Positions 10,406 to 21,890 of a DNA stretch of 64,000 nucleotides are shown here, piece by piece. The DNA comes from Lepiota brunneoincarnata. Taxonomy: Eukaryota > Basidiomycota > Agaricomycetes > Agaricales > Agaricaceae. The stretch is from assembly GCA_023014365.1 (NCBI GenBank), contig JAEBUN010000026.1:1-64000 (forward strand). Reading direction: 5' to 3'. The first letter of the stretch is position 1; every line of letters starts with the position of its first letter. Position numbers and translations under genes: made by a program. Below the pieces are notes generated by a model that was not told the DNA's origin, made no database searches, and worked only from the letters and a program-made list of their open reading frames with translations.

Positions 10406-10530
10406 CTCCCTCTTTTCCCTGGAGGGCAATATTTAGCTTGCTCATAACTTGGGGGGCCCTGTAAAATGTCTTAGAAGTTGTTCAAGGTGGAACCAGTGCG
10501 CCAAGTCAATGGCATTCGGCGTAGAGGTGG

Positions 10531-10632
10531 GCATGCGGGCTGGACATGTAACGGCTGCCCCACGCCACCTCTCGTCGAACTCGGAAGCCGAACCCGGAAT
10601 GGACTCCGGATCAAGACGATCGGAGCGCCCCC
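10531..10632 (+). repeat. Dispersed GGATCAAG repeat, copy 2
   Basis: The fullest copy of an approximately 100-bp family: CTGGACATGTAACGG, CTGCCCCACGCCACCTCTC, GAACTCGGAAGCCGAACCC, CCGGATCAAG and GGAGCGCCC in order. It has no coding frame of its own. Confidence 0.7.
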
Positions 10633-10761
10633 CCGCCGAAGCGACAGCCGTCGTTCGGCGGTGTCTCGAGTCTGAGGAAACCAGTCCACCAAGTCAGTGG
10701 CATTTCATCCATTTTACTACAGCAGTTCCTAGACAGATGAAACTAGTAACCGCCCCACTAG

Positions 10762-12314
10762 TCACAGCTGCACCATATATCCTGGCGGCTCTCCAACTAA
10801 GAACTCCCTAACCCACTCCGCTATCTGGGGCTCTGTGACAACCCTCAATATCTCAACAACCCACTGCGTCGCCGCAACATGAGTCTCTTGAATCCATTCC
10901 CTCATCACCTGTTCATCAGTGCCCCCTTCTCTTCCGTGAGCCGTTCGGTACAGTGGGAGCAACCCTACCTCTACCATGATGTCCAAGTGGTGCTGAACCA
11001 GGTACGTTGCGTTGCGTGCAAAGGAGGGGGTATGCCACCTGGGCAAAATATTGATCGCCGGCCGAAACACCGTTTGGGTGAGCACCGTTGCCCCAAACTA
11101 CTAACCACATCAATACTTGACATAGTTTGAGAGCATATATATGGACCCACCGTGTCATAGAGCATTAGAATTCGGTTCCGAGAAGCCACGAGCTTTCGGT
11201 GAGAGGCACAGAATGCCTTCTTCTCCCTTTCTCTCTCCTCTGTCTCAGCTGGAGCGGCTGAAGGGGCTGGAGTAGCTGAAGGGGCTGGAGTATCCCGAGG
11301 GACTGGAGTATCTGGAGCGGCTGGAGCAGCCCTTGGAAGTATTCCTTCCTCTCTCACCTTGAGTGCTTCAAAAAGGTCTTCTGCAAATTTCTTCTTCCAG
11401 CCCCGACGGCCTCCTCTGGCCTTCCATGCTCTTGCAAACTTGAGCTGCACCACCGTGCTGATGACGGACTCTACCCAGACGTAGATCTGGGAACCTTCTC
11501 TAGCCGTCCTCATGACCTGCAACCCCGGTGAGCTGTGTCAGGCGGCGCGCGTGAAATTCTGGTGCTCACCTGCTCCATCGCCAGTAAGGAGGCATCTCCG
11601 TGCCCTCCTTCAGTCTGGACAAGGCGTTCATGGAAACCAAGCCAGCGCCTTTCATTCAACCCAAGTTTCCTCAGCAGCGTCTCCACCTCATCCTCCTCAG
11701 GCGGCGCATAGAGCGACAACAGCCGTCCAAAGGCAATATTGTCCTTGACCATGCTGCTAACGTCGTTCCTTGGGGAAACGATGTCCAACACGATTTGCCC
11801 ATCGGGCTGGTATAGCTCCTTCACTTCCTTGAAGACCTCTACGAGGTCCGCACGCGCAGCCTCACATCGCCGTTAGCCAAAGATAACCTAGGGTAATGGC
11901 CCCGTACTCACCGCTGCTTGCGCGGTGCGGTTACCCTCGCGCGTTCTCAATCCTACAGCCAAGTCAGAATGGTGCAACCAGTCTGCCCTCAGTTTTCGTA
12001 CCTGGTCCTGGTTCCTCCTCTTCCCCTTCCCCTTCCCCTTCCCCTTCCCCTTCCCCTTCCCCGTCCTCGTTTTCATCGGACGGAGTTGGATCCGGTTGGC
12101 TGGGTGCATGCAAGAACTCCGGGTCGTCGAGATCGAGCTCGAATTCTTGGCATACTCGAGTGGTCAGCTCGAGAATGTGGTGCGCATATTTATGGAGGCT
12201 TTGAACGCGGCTTCGAATCCCTGGTTCGTCTCTGTCAATGGCCAACATCCCGTCTATCTCTTGATTGAATTGGTCGCGTGCGTTGCGCAAATGCGAGTGG
12301 AGTTTGCGGGACAT
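10762..12314 (-). CDS. Unrecognised multi-exon gene with acidic Gly-Glu repeat
   Basis: I do not recognise this protein. The first exon starts at 12314 (MSRKLHSHLRNARDQF). It encodes a helical segment, then an acidic tract of about ten Gly-Glu dipeptides from a CCCCTT hexamer array (12022-12062). Later exons give REGNRTAQAAV, a charged helical exon (11510-11824), an exon with a Pro/Ala-rich tract of repeated TPAPSA units (11160-11520), and a C-terminal exon ending at 10762 with the helix EWIQETHVAATQWVVEIL. Position 10.76-12.3 kb puts it directly downstream of the telomere-linked helicase on the same strand. Coding character is supported by successive frames flanked by GT-AG-like junctions. 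The function is unknown. Confidence 0.5.
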
Positions 12315-12470
12315 AGCGAATCTGGGGGTTCGGTAAAGCCTTTCCTTCTGCTTAAATCCATGCTCCTCTAATTATGTCAACCCTTTCCGGTCCAAGGAAC
12401 GATTTCATCGGGCGGCGGCTTGCGTGCGAGAGCACCCGTGGCTTCTGCAAAATCTCAGATACGGTAACTT

Positions 12471-12486
12471 GTTCTCTTACGAGAAC
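12471..12486. repeat. 16-bp palindrome, copy 2
   Basis: GTTCTCTTACGAGAAC: 6-bp arms around TTAC. It lies between the acidic-repeat gene and the 3' end of the telomere-linked helicase gene. Confidence 0.7.
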
Positions 12487-12601
12487 TCAGGGCCTTCCAA
12501 GAGCAGCCGGATCGCCCAACGTCTGACATCGGGCCTAAGGAGAGCCCCGGAAGGGGGCGATGGCATTCAATAAGAATAGTGATTACATGAATTTACTATG
12601 A

Positions 12602-15600
12602 CTATTTCTCAAGCTTCTCCTCCACAAACCAGAGGAAGACAGCAAGCCCCCTCGTGATGAACCGGCCCACCGGGTTACCCGAGACCCAGCGAGCAAAATC
12701 TCGATCGTCCGCCCACTCAACCCCAAAGAACTGCTGGGCCTCTGAACGAAGATGCCGGGAATGGAGGATGGCGAAAATACACGGTCCCACGGCATCGCGG
12801 TTGGGGCACTCCGCAGGGGTTTTTGAGTAAGGATGGAGGTCGTCGTTGATCTGCGGGACATGGCAGAAGTAACAGATGGACCCATGGACAGTGGGGCTGT
12901 AAGTAATGGCTCTCTTCCAAAGAACGTAACGGGAGAAAAGGGAAGAGAACGTGGTACACTTGGTCAGAGGATGGGTTTCCCGTTGGTTCCGGAGGACAAG
13001 GCAAGGAGCGCAGCAGCCATCGACCAGGAAGAGAGCGGTCTGGATTCGCTCCGTCGAGATGTGCTCGTCGAGGTCTTGCCCGATCTTTCTGCGTTTGCTA
13101 CTTTCCGCCTGCTCCTCGAATGGGTCCTGGAGGAGCTCCCTCGTGCGCCTGCGATTGTAGCCGACCGGTTCGTGCGAGCCAGAGCTACAGGGGTGAGGGC
13201 TGGGGACGTACAGGGTAGGGGTGCCAGAATGCATGGTATCCCTAACCGCTTCTTGGCTGAGCCGAATGCTGGGGGGTGCTGCTCCAAGATGATGTCCTGG
13301 CCAAGGATGCCTGACGGCGGGGGGGCTGGGTGGAGGGCCCTGAGCGGGGTTGGCTGGCAGGCTGGCCAGCGAGGGGTGAAGGGCGCTCCAGGGGCTGCGG
13401 GGACTCCAGAGGCCCCAACTGGCACCGGTTGCAGAGCATATTGCTCGGATCGGACCTGCACTGGATGCCCACTCCATCGATGAATGCCGTCATCTGCTGC
13501 CTGAGACAGCCGTGGGGGCCGTGGATCATCTCGTAGGCGGCCTGCTGGCCTTTGTGATCAATAAGGCCTTCGGGGATGGAGGGGGCTGCTCGTGACTGGG
13601 GAATGATATAGCAGTGAGCGGGCTGCCTGTCTCGCCCTGCTCTACCGGCCTCCTGTATATAATTGACCATCTCCCTGGGGGTCCCTGCATGAATGATCAT
13701 CCGGACATGGGGATAATCGTTACCAGCCCCAAATGCAGAGGTGCATACCATCACCTTCTTCTCTCCAGAAAGCCATGCCTGGTGCATTTCGAGCCGTTCC
13801 TCCTCTTTCAGCATCACAGACCCATTGTAGAAATCACAGGAGAGAGCGTCAGCGACGTCCAGGCCCATATCGAGGGTCTGAACAAAGACCAGGGCACGAT
13901 CCTCCTCCTTTAAGACCCTCTCGTAAAGCTCGTAGAGGGACTTGGTGCGTTCGATCAGCTGGTCCGTCGTCTGGGCCCTGCCAGCAACCGAATATGAGAG
14001 CTCGGGGCGGTTGGTGCTGCCCCGAACGGTGATGGTGGATGGAAGGAGGTTGAAAGCGTGGGCGATCGCCTCCTGGGAGGTGGGGGGAAACGGTCCCTGA
14101 GAGCAGAACCAGCTGCATGCTGAACTGGCGAAGGAGGTAAACGGTGTTCATGCAGGCGCGATAGTCGTTCGTTGTGATGGCAAAATGGGCCTCATCGTAG
14201 ACAAGGCGGTGGACCGGGTTGGTGACCTGGACCCGAGTGAGGCAATCCAGGAAGTGGCTGGATGCTGCGTTCTCTGCGGTGACGAGGACGATGTAAGGGT
14301 GACTGCGTATGCAGGCTGTGGCCGTGCCCTGGTGGACCTGGTACCGGACAGCCATGGCATCCAGCCTGCGGCTGTAATCGCTCAGCAGAGAGCGAAGGGG
14401 AAGGACAAAGATGGTCAAGGCTCCTTCCTGCCCGTCGAGGATGGCTGGAATGAGCCCTGCCATGGTCTTTCCTCCACCTGTGCCGAGGAAGACGGCTACG
14501 TCAGTCTTCCGTTTTGCGGCGGCGAGCACAGCAGTCTTCTGTCCTTCGGAGCTCCAGGTAGCCTCCGGATCCTTGAGGAGGGCACGAAGGACACAGAGCG
14601 CACGGCTCTCCAAAGAACCGGAACGGTTTTTTCTGCTAACGTCGAACCATCAGCCCAAGTGGTGAATGAGATGTATGGGGGGGGGGGGGGGGGGCATACC
14701 ACATCGAGGTCCAATGACTTTTGCTCCGATGGCGCAGGTCCATCCAGGTGAGCGGGTGAAGCGTGGGGGGCACTTTGGTGGGGTGGAAGGAGGGGTTGGG
14801 TCAGCACAGGGTTAGTAGGTTGGGGGTTGGTGGACTTCACCTTTCTGTCTCAGGCTTCGATTCCAGCTATCGCATCATGGTGGATTAGGTTGAGCATTGA
14901 TAAGGGAACATTGGGTGGTAGGCTTACCTGACTGCCACCGGACTGAGCGGCTGGCTGGCACAAGGGCGCAGGGGCAGGAGGAGGAGGACAAGGAGGAGGA
15001 CAAGGAGGAGGAGGAGGAGGAGGAGAGGATGGGGCTGAAGGGACCGGAGGGATAGGTTGGGGATCTGCGGCCGTGCTGGGTGTGGGTGGGGGTCTGTAAG
15101 TACTTAGCTGACCCCCGCAGGTAACTTGGCACACGCCATGCCACTTGGTGCTGGACTGGAGGAAGAGCGGCAGGATATCCTCCGCTACCCCCGAGAAAGC
15201 GTCGGGAGAGATCCCGTACACTCGATTCTCGGTGGACCTGCTATGCCCAGACTGAAGGGCGCCCACCGTGTCAACATGCTCCACATCGAATAGCTGGTCG
15301 AACTCGGTGCAGTGATGGCGACGAAAGGCAGCCTGGATATGCCTCCACTGCTGTAAGCCTAGCTGGATACCCATGGCTGGGCCGGTCATGGCCTTCATCC
15401 ACTTGGTTACATGGTCGGTGGTGAACAACCGGTCGCGGTTGATGAAGAGGTAGGTATTCCAGATCCTTTGGACCTCAGGATTCCCCTCGTACAGTATGTG
15501 CGCCACAACTTGGGCGAAAGGACGAGCGATAGCGAGATCTTGGATCATGAGATCCGACGTGTACGCATCCAGGCTGTGAGGGATCAGCCTCTCCCGGCCT

Positions 15601-18239
15601 GTGAGGGCGCTGGTCTTGTTGTATTGACAAACGATGGCAAGGTGGTCGCCCATGACATAGAGCCCTCGGGTGCGGGTGGAGGTGTTGCGGATCTGGATGC
15701 AGGTAAGCTCAGTCCCGCGGCTGGGGGACCCTCCCAGGATCTCGAATCGTGTCATCTGGAGGGCCAGAAACTTGCAGTAACTGCAGAGCCACTTCCTCAT
15801 CATCTGGATGTTCCAGTAGGGCTCCCCAGTCTCCGGATGGTAGCCGCTAATGAACGACCGCGAGTGCTGAGGGTGCTTGAGAACAGCCTCAAGAAAGATC
15901 CTCCGGTTCTTGAAGGTGGTGTTGCGATGGTCGTCAATAAAGGAGTAGCCCGGGGTGGCCAGGCTGAGGTCCTCCACCAAGAAGCCGTGTTCCGCCCGCA
16001 AATCCATCCCCAGGAGCACATCTTCATGCCACATCTGGCGGGAGTGCCTGTCCAGCTCTTGGGCCAAGTGCCGAATCTGGGCGAGGTTGATGCGGCTGCC
16101 CTTGTAGAGCAGCTCTGTGTATTGACCGCAATCCATCCACCAGATGGAGGGTAGGCTGATGGAAGAGTATGCGATGGCGGATGCACGATGCTGGAGGGAA
16201 CTGAGCGAGTTGAACGTTGATTCCAGTTTTTCTGTATACCAGTCAGAGAGGTTTGCCGCCTCCTGCCGAACGTCTACGCTGGCGTGCATCTGGTACAGAA
16301 ATGTGAGGCGCATGCAGTGCTGGAGTTTGGCTATACGGGGGGTTATGATGCGAGGGTGCGCCCAGCTGCCATCCTTCCGGATGGACGACAGGGCCAGGTA
16401 GCAGACCGTTGGGTCACCTATGCTGTTCTCTGGGGTCCTGTCCCATCTGGTAGTCCAAATACCCAGCAGAACCTTGTGTATCCCGGACATGAGCACGCCC
16501 ACCTCAGAGGCCGAGGCAGGACCTAGGGTGCCCAGGTGGTCGAGAGCCACCTGGACATGCTGGGGCAGGGGGAGTGCGTAGGGTCCTCTATCCCGGAGGA
16601 GGAATGCTAGAAGTCGGATGACTTCCGTACAGTAACGCTCCAGGGTTTCCATCCCATGCTGGTGGGCGTGGAAAGGGTCATTGGAGAACCCTCTGCAGTG
16701 TGTCTGGGTCAGAATCTCCCTATGATTGGAAGCAAAGAGGGCTACTTACTTTGCAGGGTCGCTCGTATTGAGCTTTTGAAGGACCAGCTCAGGCGTGGAG
16801 TCCATGTAGTTGGTGGCGCAGGAATACATGTGGCACACCCCATCGATGAGCCATGCATAGTCCCTCCTTTCAGGGGTGGAAACCAGAGACCGGAGGAACT
16901 CAGGCCTATGCAGGCCCACATGGACGGTCCATTGCGTAGTCCTCAGCCAGGGAGTGAGCTCGCGACCATCTTGAGCTGCGAGGGAAACCGGTTGGACAAC
17001 CGAAGCGATGGCCCCCTGGATCTCATCCAGCCATGCCAAGGAGGAGCCTTCCTCCGCTGGTGGCTCCTGCGCATTCTCCTTGGGAACGACGACAAAGTAC
17101 GAGTTGTGCCGCGAATGGTCAAGCCTCTGGGCACAGACTACTGGCCAGCTGGAAGGCATCGGAAGGGAGGGTTCGTGGGTCCTGTGGTGGCGACGCATGG
17201 ACGACACCTTGTTGTATACCTTTCTGCACCCAGCTACGGTGCAGAGGAGGGCGTTCCGGAACAGTGGGAGTCCGTCAATGGCCTCATGCCCGTCGAGGTC
17301 CTCCGGGAAATCGTCCGCAACCTCCAGGTCGTTACAGGCCTCAATAAACTGCATAGTATTGAAGGGGACCTTACCCTCAGCATGTGAGGACAGGACGTGA
17401 CTGTGAGCGGCGGAGGGGAGGAGGGCCACTCCGCAATCCAGGCAGATGAAGCAGCGAAGGGCCGTATTGAAATATAAACCCATCAGTGTGAGGACGGGCG
17501 AGGTGACAAGGGTGTTTCCGCTGAGGACTGGGAGCGGATCGTCCGAAGCCCCCTCATTGGCCTGGGAGCTCAGTGCATCAGGATAGGGGACGGCTGGGCA
17601 TGAGGACATGTCGACTTACAGCGTTGCTCCCCAGGTCCATGTCATCTTCGCCGGCGGGATCACCAGCAGCATGAGTATCCTCCTGGCATGTAGTTAGCGA
17701 GCCTTCCTAGGCATGTGAGGGACAAGAAGCTCTTACAGGGGATGCGAGAGTTGATGCGGGGGTTGGATTGGTACCAGCGGTGAGCTACGTGGGAGAGGGT
17801 AATGGTCAGAAATGCGAAGCGGTAGGGGGAGACGAAATGGAGGGGCATACCAAGGCCAACTGATTTGCGGGGGGTGGTGGAGTGTCGTCATCGTCCCCGC
17901 TTTCACTGGGGTCATTATCCTAGGCCAAGAAAAGATCAGGGCCACGGATGGAGTGCGAAATAACGAGCGCAGGCTAACCTGAACGCTGGGCCCAACCCAT
18001 GGCTGCCCAGTCGACCTGGCGTGCTCACGGATGGACTTGGTCGTGAGGAAGTCCCTGGGGCAGTGGTTGTCGGCGCAGTAGCACCAGAACATCCCGTCTT
18101 CCTGCCGATCGAGCTTGATCTTGCGGTTGACATAGTTCACCGTAACCGTTTTGTGGCAGCGGCGACTGTGGATATCGCGGGCATTGACCTCGGCAAAGGT
18201 CTCAGCGCATTGCGTGCAGGCGAACGTTTGGGAAGGCAT
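12602..18239 (-). CDS. Telomere-linked zinc-finger / tyrosine-recombinase-like / RecQ helicase gene
   Basis: A very large minus-strand gene read in domain order. It starts at 18239 with a C2H2 finger (CTQCAETF...HSRRCH) and a second Cys/His cluster. From 17609 comes a DUF3505-like segment (CFICLDCGVALL) and another C2H2 finger (CTVAGCRKVYNKV...HHRTH). The 14850-16652 exon carries an ordered tyrosine-recombinase pattern: Arg in SRGTEL, Lys in YNKTS, QQWRHI in the box II place, then SGHSRSTENRVYGIS with the expected His and nucleophile Tyr. After a Pro-rich linker, the helicase follows: GTGGGKT (Walker A), DEAH, SGT, VMVCTSAFGAGNDYP and IQEAGRAGRDR, then a Cys-rich C-terminus. Subtelomeric RecQ-like helicases are known in fungi. 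A one-base excess at 14088-14090 (AAA on +) breaks the helicase frame right after SGT, and the frame changes again between 13.25 and 13.48 kb. The present copy may be decayed or mis-assembled. Confidence 0.78.
14677..14694 (+). repeat. Poly-G tract of 18
   Basis: Eighteen consecutive G on + (C on the coding strand) within the region joining the recombinase-like and helicase parts. It is a G-quadruplex candidate and prone to slippage. It probably lies in an intron or linker. Confidence 0.85.
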
Positions 18240-18494
18240 GTTTTGTTAGAGTGTTTGCTTGGTTAGCGGTATGAGAAAGCAACTGGGGGGGATGCTAGAG
18301 AGCGGTCCTTCGCATCCTTCATCTCCTCATATTGAGAATCGATTCCTACGCAAACGGCAATCTTTTTCTTTTTTTTCAATTCATTCTGCGGCGCCTTTGG
18401 GCTCACGCGATTCTATCATATTGATTTTTTTGGGCCCTCTCATCCTACCAGTACAATAGCTAGGATACCCAGCGAGCGATGGTCAACGCCTTTT

Positions 18495-18890
18495 CGAGAT
18501 TTAAATGGATTGAAATTTTCAGAGCAGACGTGGACGTCTGCGTTGGAATGGCAGCCACCTCTCCGTCCCGCTTCTGCAATTTTTGCCCCGGGTGCAGTTC
18601 CCCCCTGGATTCGTAAAAGGGTATTTCCCTTTGTCCAGGTATTTCATGGGGTTTCCGGAGACTCTGTGAAAGCTTATGTTTTCGTAAGAGAGTTGGTTTA
18701 CCGTCGGCGGGATCAGCTCCACGGCATGGCCTCGATCATGAACTTCAGGGTCTCTCTGATGGACAGATACCGTCATGATAAAGTTGGTTTGCTGCTATCG
18801 CCGGCACTGAATTTGATAGCTGCGCTAGCGATCTCGGTCTGGGTGAGAGCACCCTGTTCGCGTACGAGAACGCATCACCCGTGTTGGCTC
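18495..18890. repeat. Approximately 400-bp duplicated unit, copy 1
   Basis: It aligns by eye with 19125-19540: AATTTTCAGAGCAGACGT versus AATTTTTTAGAGCAGCCGT, CTCTCTGATGGACAGATA versus CTCTCTGATAGACAGATA, and GTCATGATAAAGTTGG versus GTCATGATAGAGTTGG. Copy 1 contains a palindrome at 18856-18871. Minus frames in both begin with a similar peptide (MTVSVHQRDPE / MTISVYQRDPE) but soon diverge, so this is a noncoding or dead element. Confidence 0.7.
18856..18871. repeat. 16-bp palindrome, copy 3
   Basis: GTTCGCGTACGAGAAC matches the consensus with one arm mismatch. It lies upstream of the telomere-linked helicase start. Together with copy 2, it brackets that gene. Confidence 0.65.
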
Positions 18891-19124
18891 TACCCATATG
18901 CGGTCAGGGGTGCCTGCTCCGGTTGCTAATGGCATTGCAACCCAAATAATGCGACAGGTGTACATGGGCGCTCGCACCATATCAAGAATGCGTGACTTTG
19001 TACGGACACTCACACCATATCAGGAATATGCTGTGCTCACAAGGGGCCTTGAGCAGCACTTCCGCACGTCCTCCTGGCCCTGTCGGACTACCGGAATGAT
19101 AGAGAGAGATGATGGTCGAGGCCA

Positions 19125-19540
19125 TTTCAAGATTCAAATTGGTTAAAATTTTTTAGAGCAGCCGTCAACGTCTGTGGTGGAATGGTGGCGATCTCTCTGT
19201 CCCACATCTGCATATTCACCCTGGTGCAGAACCCTTTGGATCTGAATTTCACGTCCAAATAATGGCGGGGGGCAACCGAAAACCTTTGCGCAGCCATTGT
19301 ATAGGTTTCCGGCAATTGTGATAGCCGGCATTCTCACAAGGGAGTTTAGCCTACCGCCGGGTGCAATGGATAGTCCGACTTTGCCTCGATAATTAAATTC
19401 AGGGTCTCTCTGATAGACAGATATCGTCATGATAGAGTTGGATTGCCGTTGTGCGAGCGTCCGGGAACAGTGAGAATGCTTGGGTATTTCGGTCCCGGTG
19501 AGAAAGCCTTGTTCGCATGTGCGGGTGCGAGTGGGACACT
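19125..19540. repeat. Approximately 400-bp duplicated unit, copy 2
   Basis: Diverged partner of 18495-18890. The palindrome position holds only a degenerate relic (GTTCGCATGTGCGGGT, about 19512-19527), so the palindrome was part of the unit and has eroded here. Confidence 0.65.
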
Positions 19541-20369
19541 GGCACCATGTACAAACAAAACTGTAGTCCTTTACGCTGTAGCCTATCGAAGGTCTTATGG
19601 CAGCGGGGGACATCTCCATCGTTAGGAACTAAGGTATCTAAGTGCAAGTGTGCTACTTCTGTGCGCACAGGCGAGACTACAGAGCGACAAGGTTATAGGC
19701 ACATCTGTAGCAATGATGGGAGATGAGGGAGGTCGGTGCCGCAATTAGGTGCACACTAGTTGAAGCGCAAGACGTCGGGTTGAGACATATAGCAGTGCCC
19801 CATTGGCATGGATAGCCATTGGTTGGGTTGGGTGATGACCCAGCTGTCAACCCAGCATCGCTCGATCAAGTGCATGGTTCATAGACTGCTCACATTGGTA
19901 TGCAGGCAGGTATGGTTCCGAAGAGATGCAGACTCTTCCGCAAGTGAGGAGCGCTGGAACGAAACACGGCGACCCAAGGGTTCGGGGTGCCAGTGCGATT
20001 GTGATTGTTTTATAGGGCATGTTGTCTGAGAGAGATGGATGAGTCTCCAGGGCTCATTCCTTGTATACAGACAGATTTACGATAAACTCCTTAATGTGCG
20101 CACTCTGAGGATTTTGATCCGAGGTTTGATCCGGGTTCGCCAGGGTGTTCTGAAAGGTTCGTCCCAGGTTCATCACACAATCGCTAGCGGTGACGAGTGG
20201 TGGTCGTTACACCTGCAGCCACTCGTCCACTCTCCAGTTCCTTTCTTGCACATTAAGCTCCCCATAGGACACACTACCGGGCACACATCGCATTTCATTT
20301 TTTGGGTGGGGGGGAGGCACGCAACAACAGGAAGATGTAGATATAGACTGATACAAAAAAAAAACAAGT
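19541..20369. other. Intergenic DNA with dispersed repeat copy 3 (20093-20213, minus)
   Basis: Mostly unassignable. On the minus strand, 20093-20213 contains GTAACGACC, ACGAACC, CCCGGATCAAACCTCGG and GGATCAAAATCCTCAGAG, a diverged copy of the dispersed GGATCAAG family. No gene is seen. Confidence 0.45.
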
Positions 20370-20784
20370 TTAGAATCCCGACATCTGGAACCACCGCAGC
20401 ATCTCAGCCCTTCGTTCGGCAAACTCTGCATTTGACAAGCGTTATTTGCGGTGGTGGGGGGGAATGGAGGTGCTGCTGCGTTACTCACCATCACTTTGCA
20501 TGGTCCGGAGGACCCGTTCCATGATTTGTGGAAAGGTGCGGCCTTGCGGGTCATCATAGATAGCTATGGTGTATGCCTGGTGGACGTTTTAGGCTTGAGC
20601 TTCGTTGTTTTTTTTTTGCATGGAGACCGAGTATTAAATGCTTACAATTGCGCCGGCCATGACGAATTCGAACACTTCGTCCCTGGTGATTCCTCCCTCT
20701 GCCGGCCCTAGCTCTATGGCGCGGGCCAGGCGAGCAGAAACGGCGGCGGATTGGTCCCTGGGACGACGGCGGCGGCGGTTGTCG

Positions 20785-20822
<38 letters not shown>

Positions 20823-20843
20823 GCGGGGGGCAGGGGAAGCCAT
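20370..20843 (-). CDS. Compact three-exon orphan gene with poly-Asn tract
   Basis: I do not recognise the product. Exon 1 is 20843-20646: MASPAPR, 13 Asn from a (TTG)n array, then NRRRRRPRDQS and a helix ending DEVFEFVMAGAI. A GTAAGC intron (20577-20645) joins exon 2 (20576-20489, AYTIAIYDDPQGRTFPQIM...), and a GTGAGT intron (20426-20488) joins exon 3 (20425-20370), which ends RWFQMSGF and a TAA stop. The exons sum to 342 nt, exactly in frame, giving 113 residues. Both introns have strong donors and CAG acceptors with typical basidiomycete lengths (69 and 63 nt). The C-terminal half looks like a small helical domain. The basic segment could bind nucleic acid or act as a nuclear signal (inference). 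The Asn tract is slippage-prone. Confidence 0.55.
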
Positions 20844-21429
20844 TGCAAATGTTGGGAGAACCTGCTGCGATCGCAACCTCTTTAATACGTTCTGCCGTTG
20901 TTAGTCACGTTTTGTAAGTCAAGTTAATACTGCACTTCCTGAACCTCAACTTGAGAAGCTTCCAAGTAAGGTCCGTGTTTGTTCTAAACGAGTGTTTTCC
21001 AAAAATTCTTGAAACCGAGCTTGTCTATTCTGGTCAAGATTTTGGGCTAGATCTTGGTTTGGAATAATTCCATGGGATGCACGAGGCAAAGCTTATTCCG
21101 TAGCAGGCAACAATCTTGTCGAGGCGGTCCTTGGCCGGCCATGGAGACAAATGTAGATGCTGCTTGTCCCAAAAATCACCGCCGGTGTTGCCGGAAGCGT
21201 GGTGGCACAGCGCTGGATGAGTGGGAATTGGAGCGATGAAGGATAAATGGCCTCAAGGCAAGGCAGTAAGCGGAGGGGACCGACGACCAGCACCGGATCA
21301 GCGAGAGTGTGCAAGGGCATGAGTGCCCCAAGGGTCGTGATCCGGTGTTCATTGTCAGGTTCAGCTCATCTTGAACATCTACCGGTGAAGAGACTTGGAC
21401 AGAACCCGTACTTGGAACGACTGCTATAT

Positions 21430-21890
21430 CTGGAATGCGTGGTCACTCCCACGATATCAGCAGTGCGGACACTTCCCATGATCAAAAGTACGCATCACGC
21501 TTGCCACATTGGGAGTGCGTGGTGATGGACACTTCCCACGATAGAGAGTACGCATCACGATTGCCACATTGGGAGTGCGTGGTGATGGACACTTCCCACG
21601 ATAGAGAGTACGCATCACGATTGCCACATTGGGAGTGCGTGGCGGTGGACACTTCCCACGATAGAGAGTACGCATCACACTTGCCACATTGGGAGTGCGT
21701 GGCGGTGGACACTTCCCACGATAGAAAGTACGCATCACGCTTGCCACATTGGGAGTGCGTGGTGAGAGTACGCATCACGCTTGCCACATTGGGAGTGCGT
21801 GGTGAGAGTACGCATCACGCTTGCCACATTGGGAGTGCGTGGCGGTGGACACTTCCCACGATAACAGTACGCATCAACGGGGGAGGCGGT
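21430..21890 (+). repeat. 60-bp minisatellite
   Basis: Near-identical 60-bp units (GGACACTTCCCACGATAGAG, TACGCATCAC, TTGCCACATTGGGAGTGCGT) in exact register at 21481-21760. Two 40-bp units lacking the CACTTCCCACGAT block follow. The array decays toward 21950. Frames through it are open only because the unit lacks stops. Confidence 0.9.

Noticed and set aside
9904..10445. Long overlapping minus-strand frames with NAATDTMPKYGNGGH repeats
   Set aside because: All frames stay open because the 53-bp minisatellite unit lacks stop codons. No non-repeat protein segment supports translation.
13242..13868. Separate small helicase gene
   Set aside because: Motifs IV-VI continue those of 13849-14613 after a one-base frame break, so it is the second half of the same helicase domain.
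14185..14751. Plus-strand frame opposite the helicase
   Set aside because: Antisense shadow. The minus strand encodes recognisable helicase motifs over the same bases.
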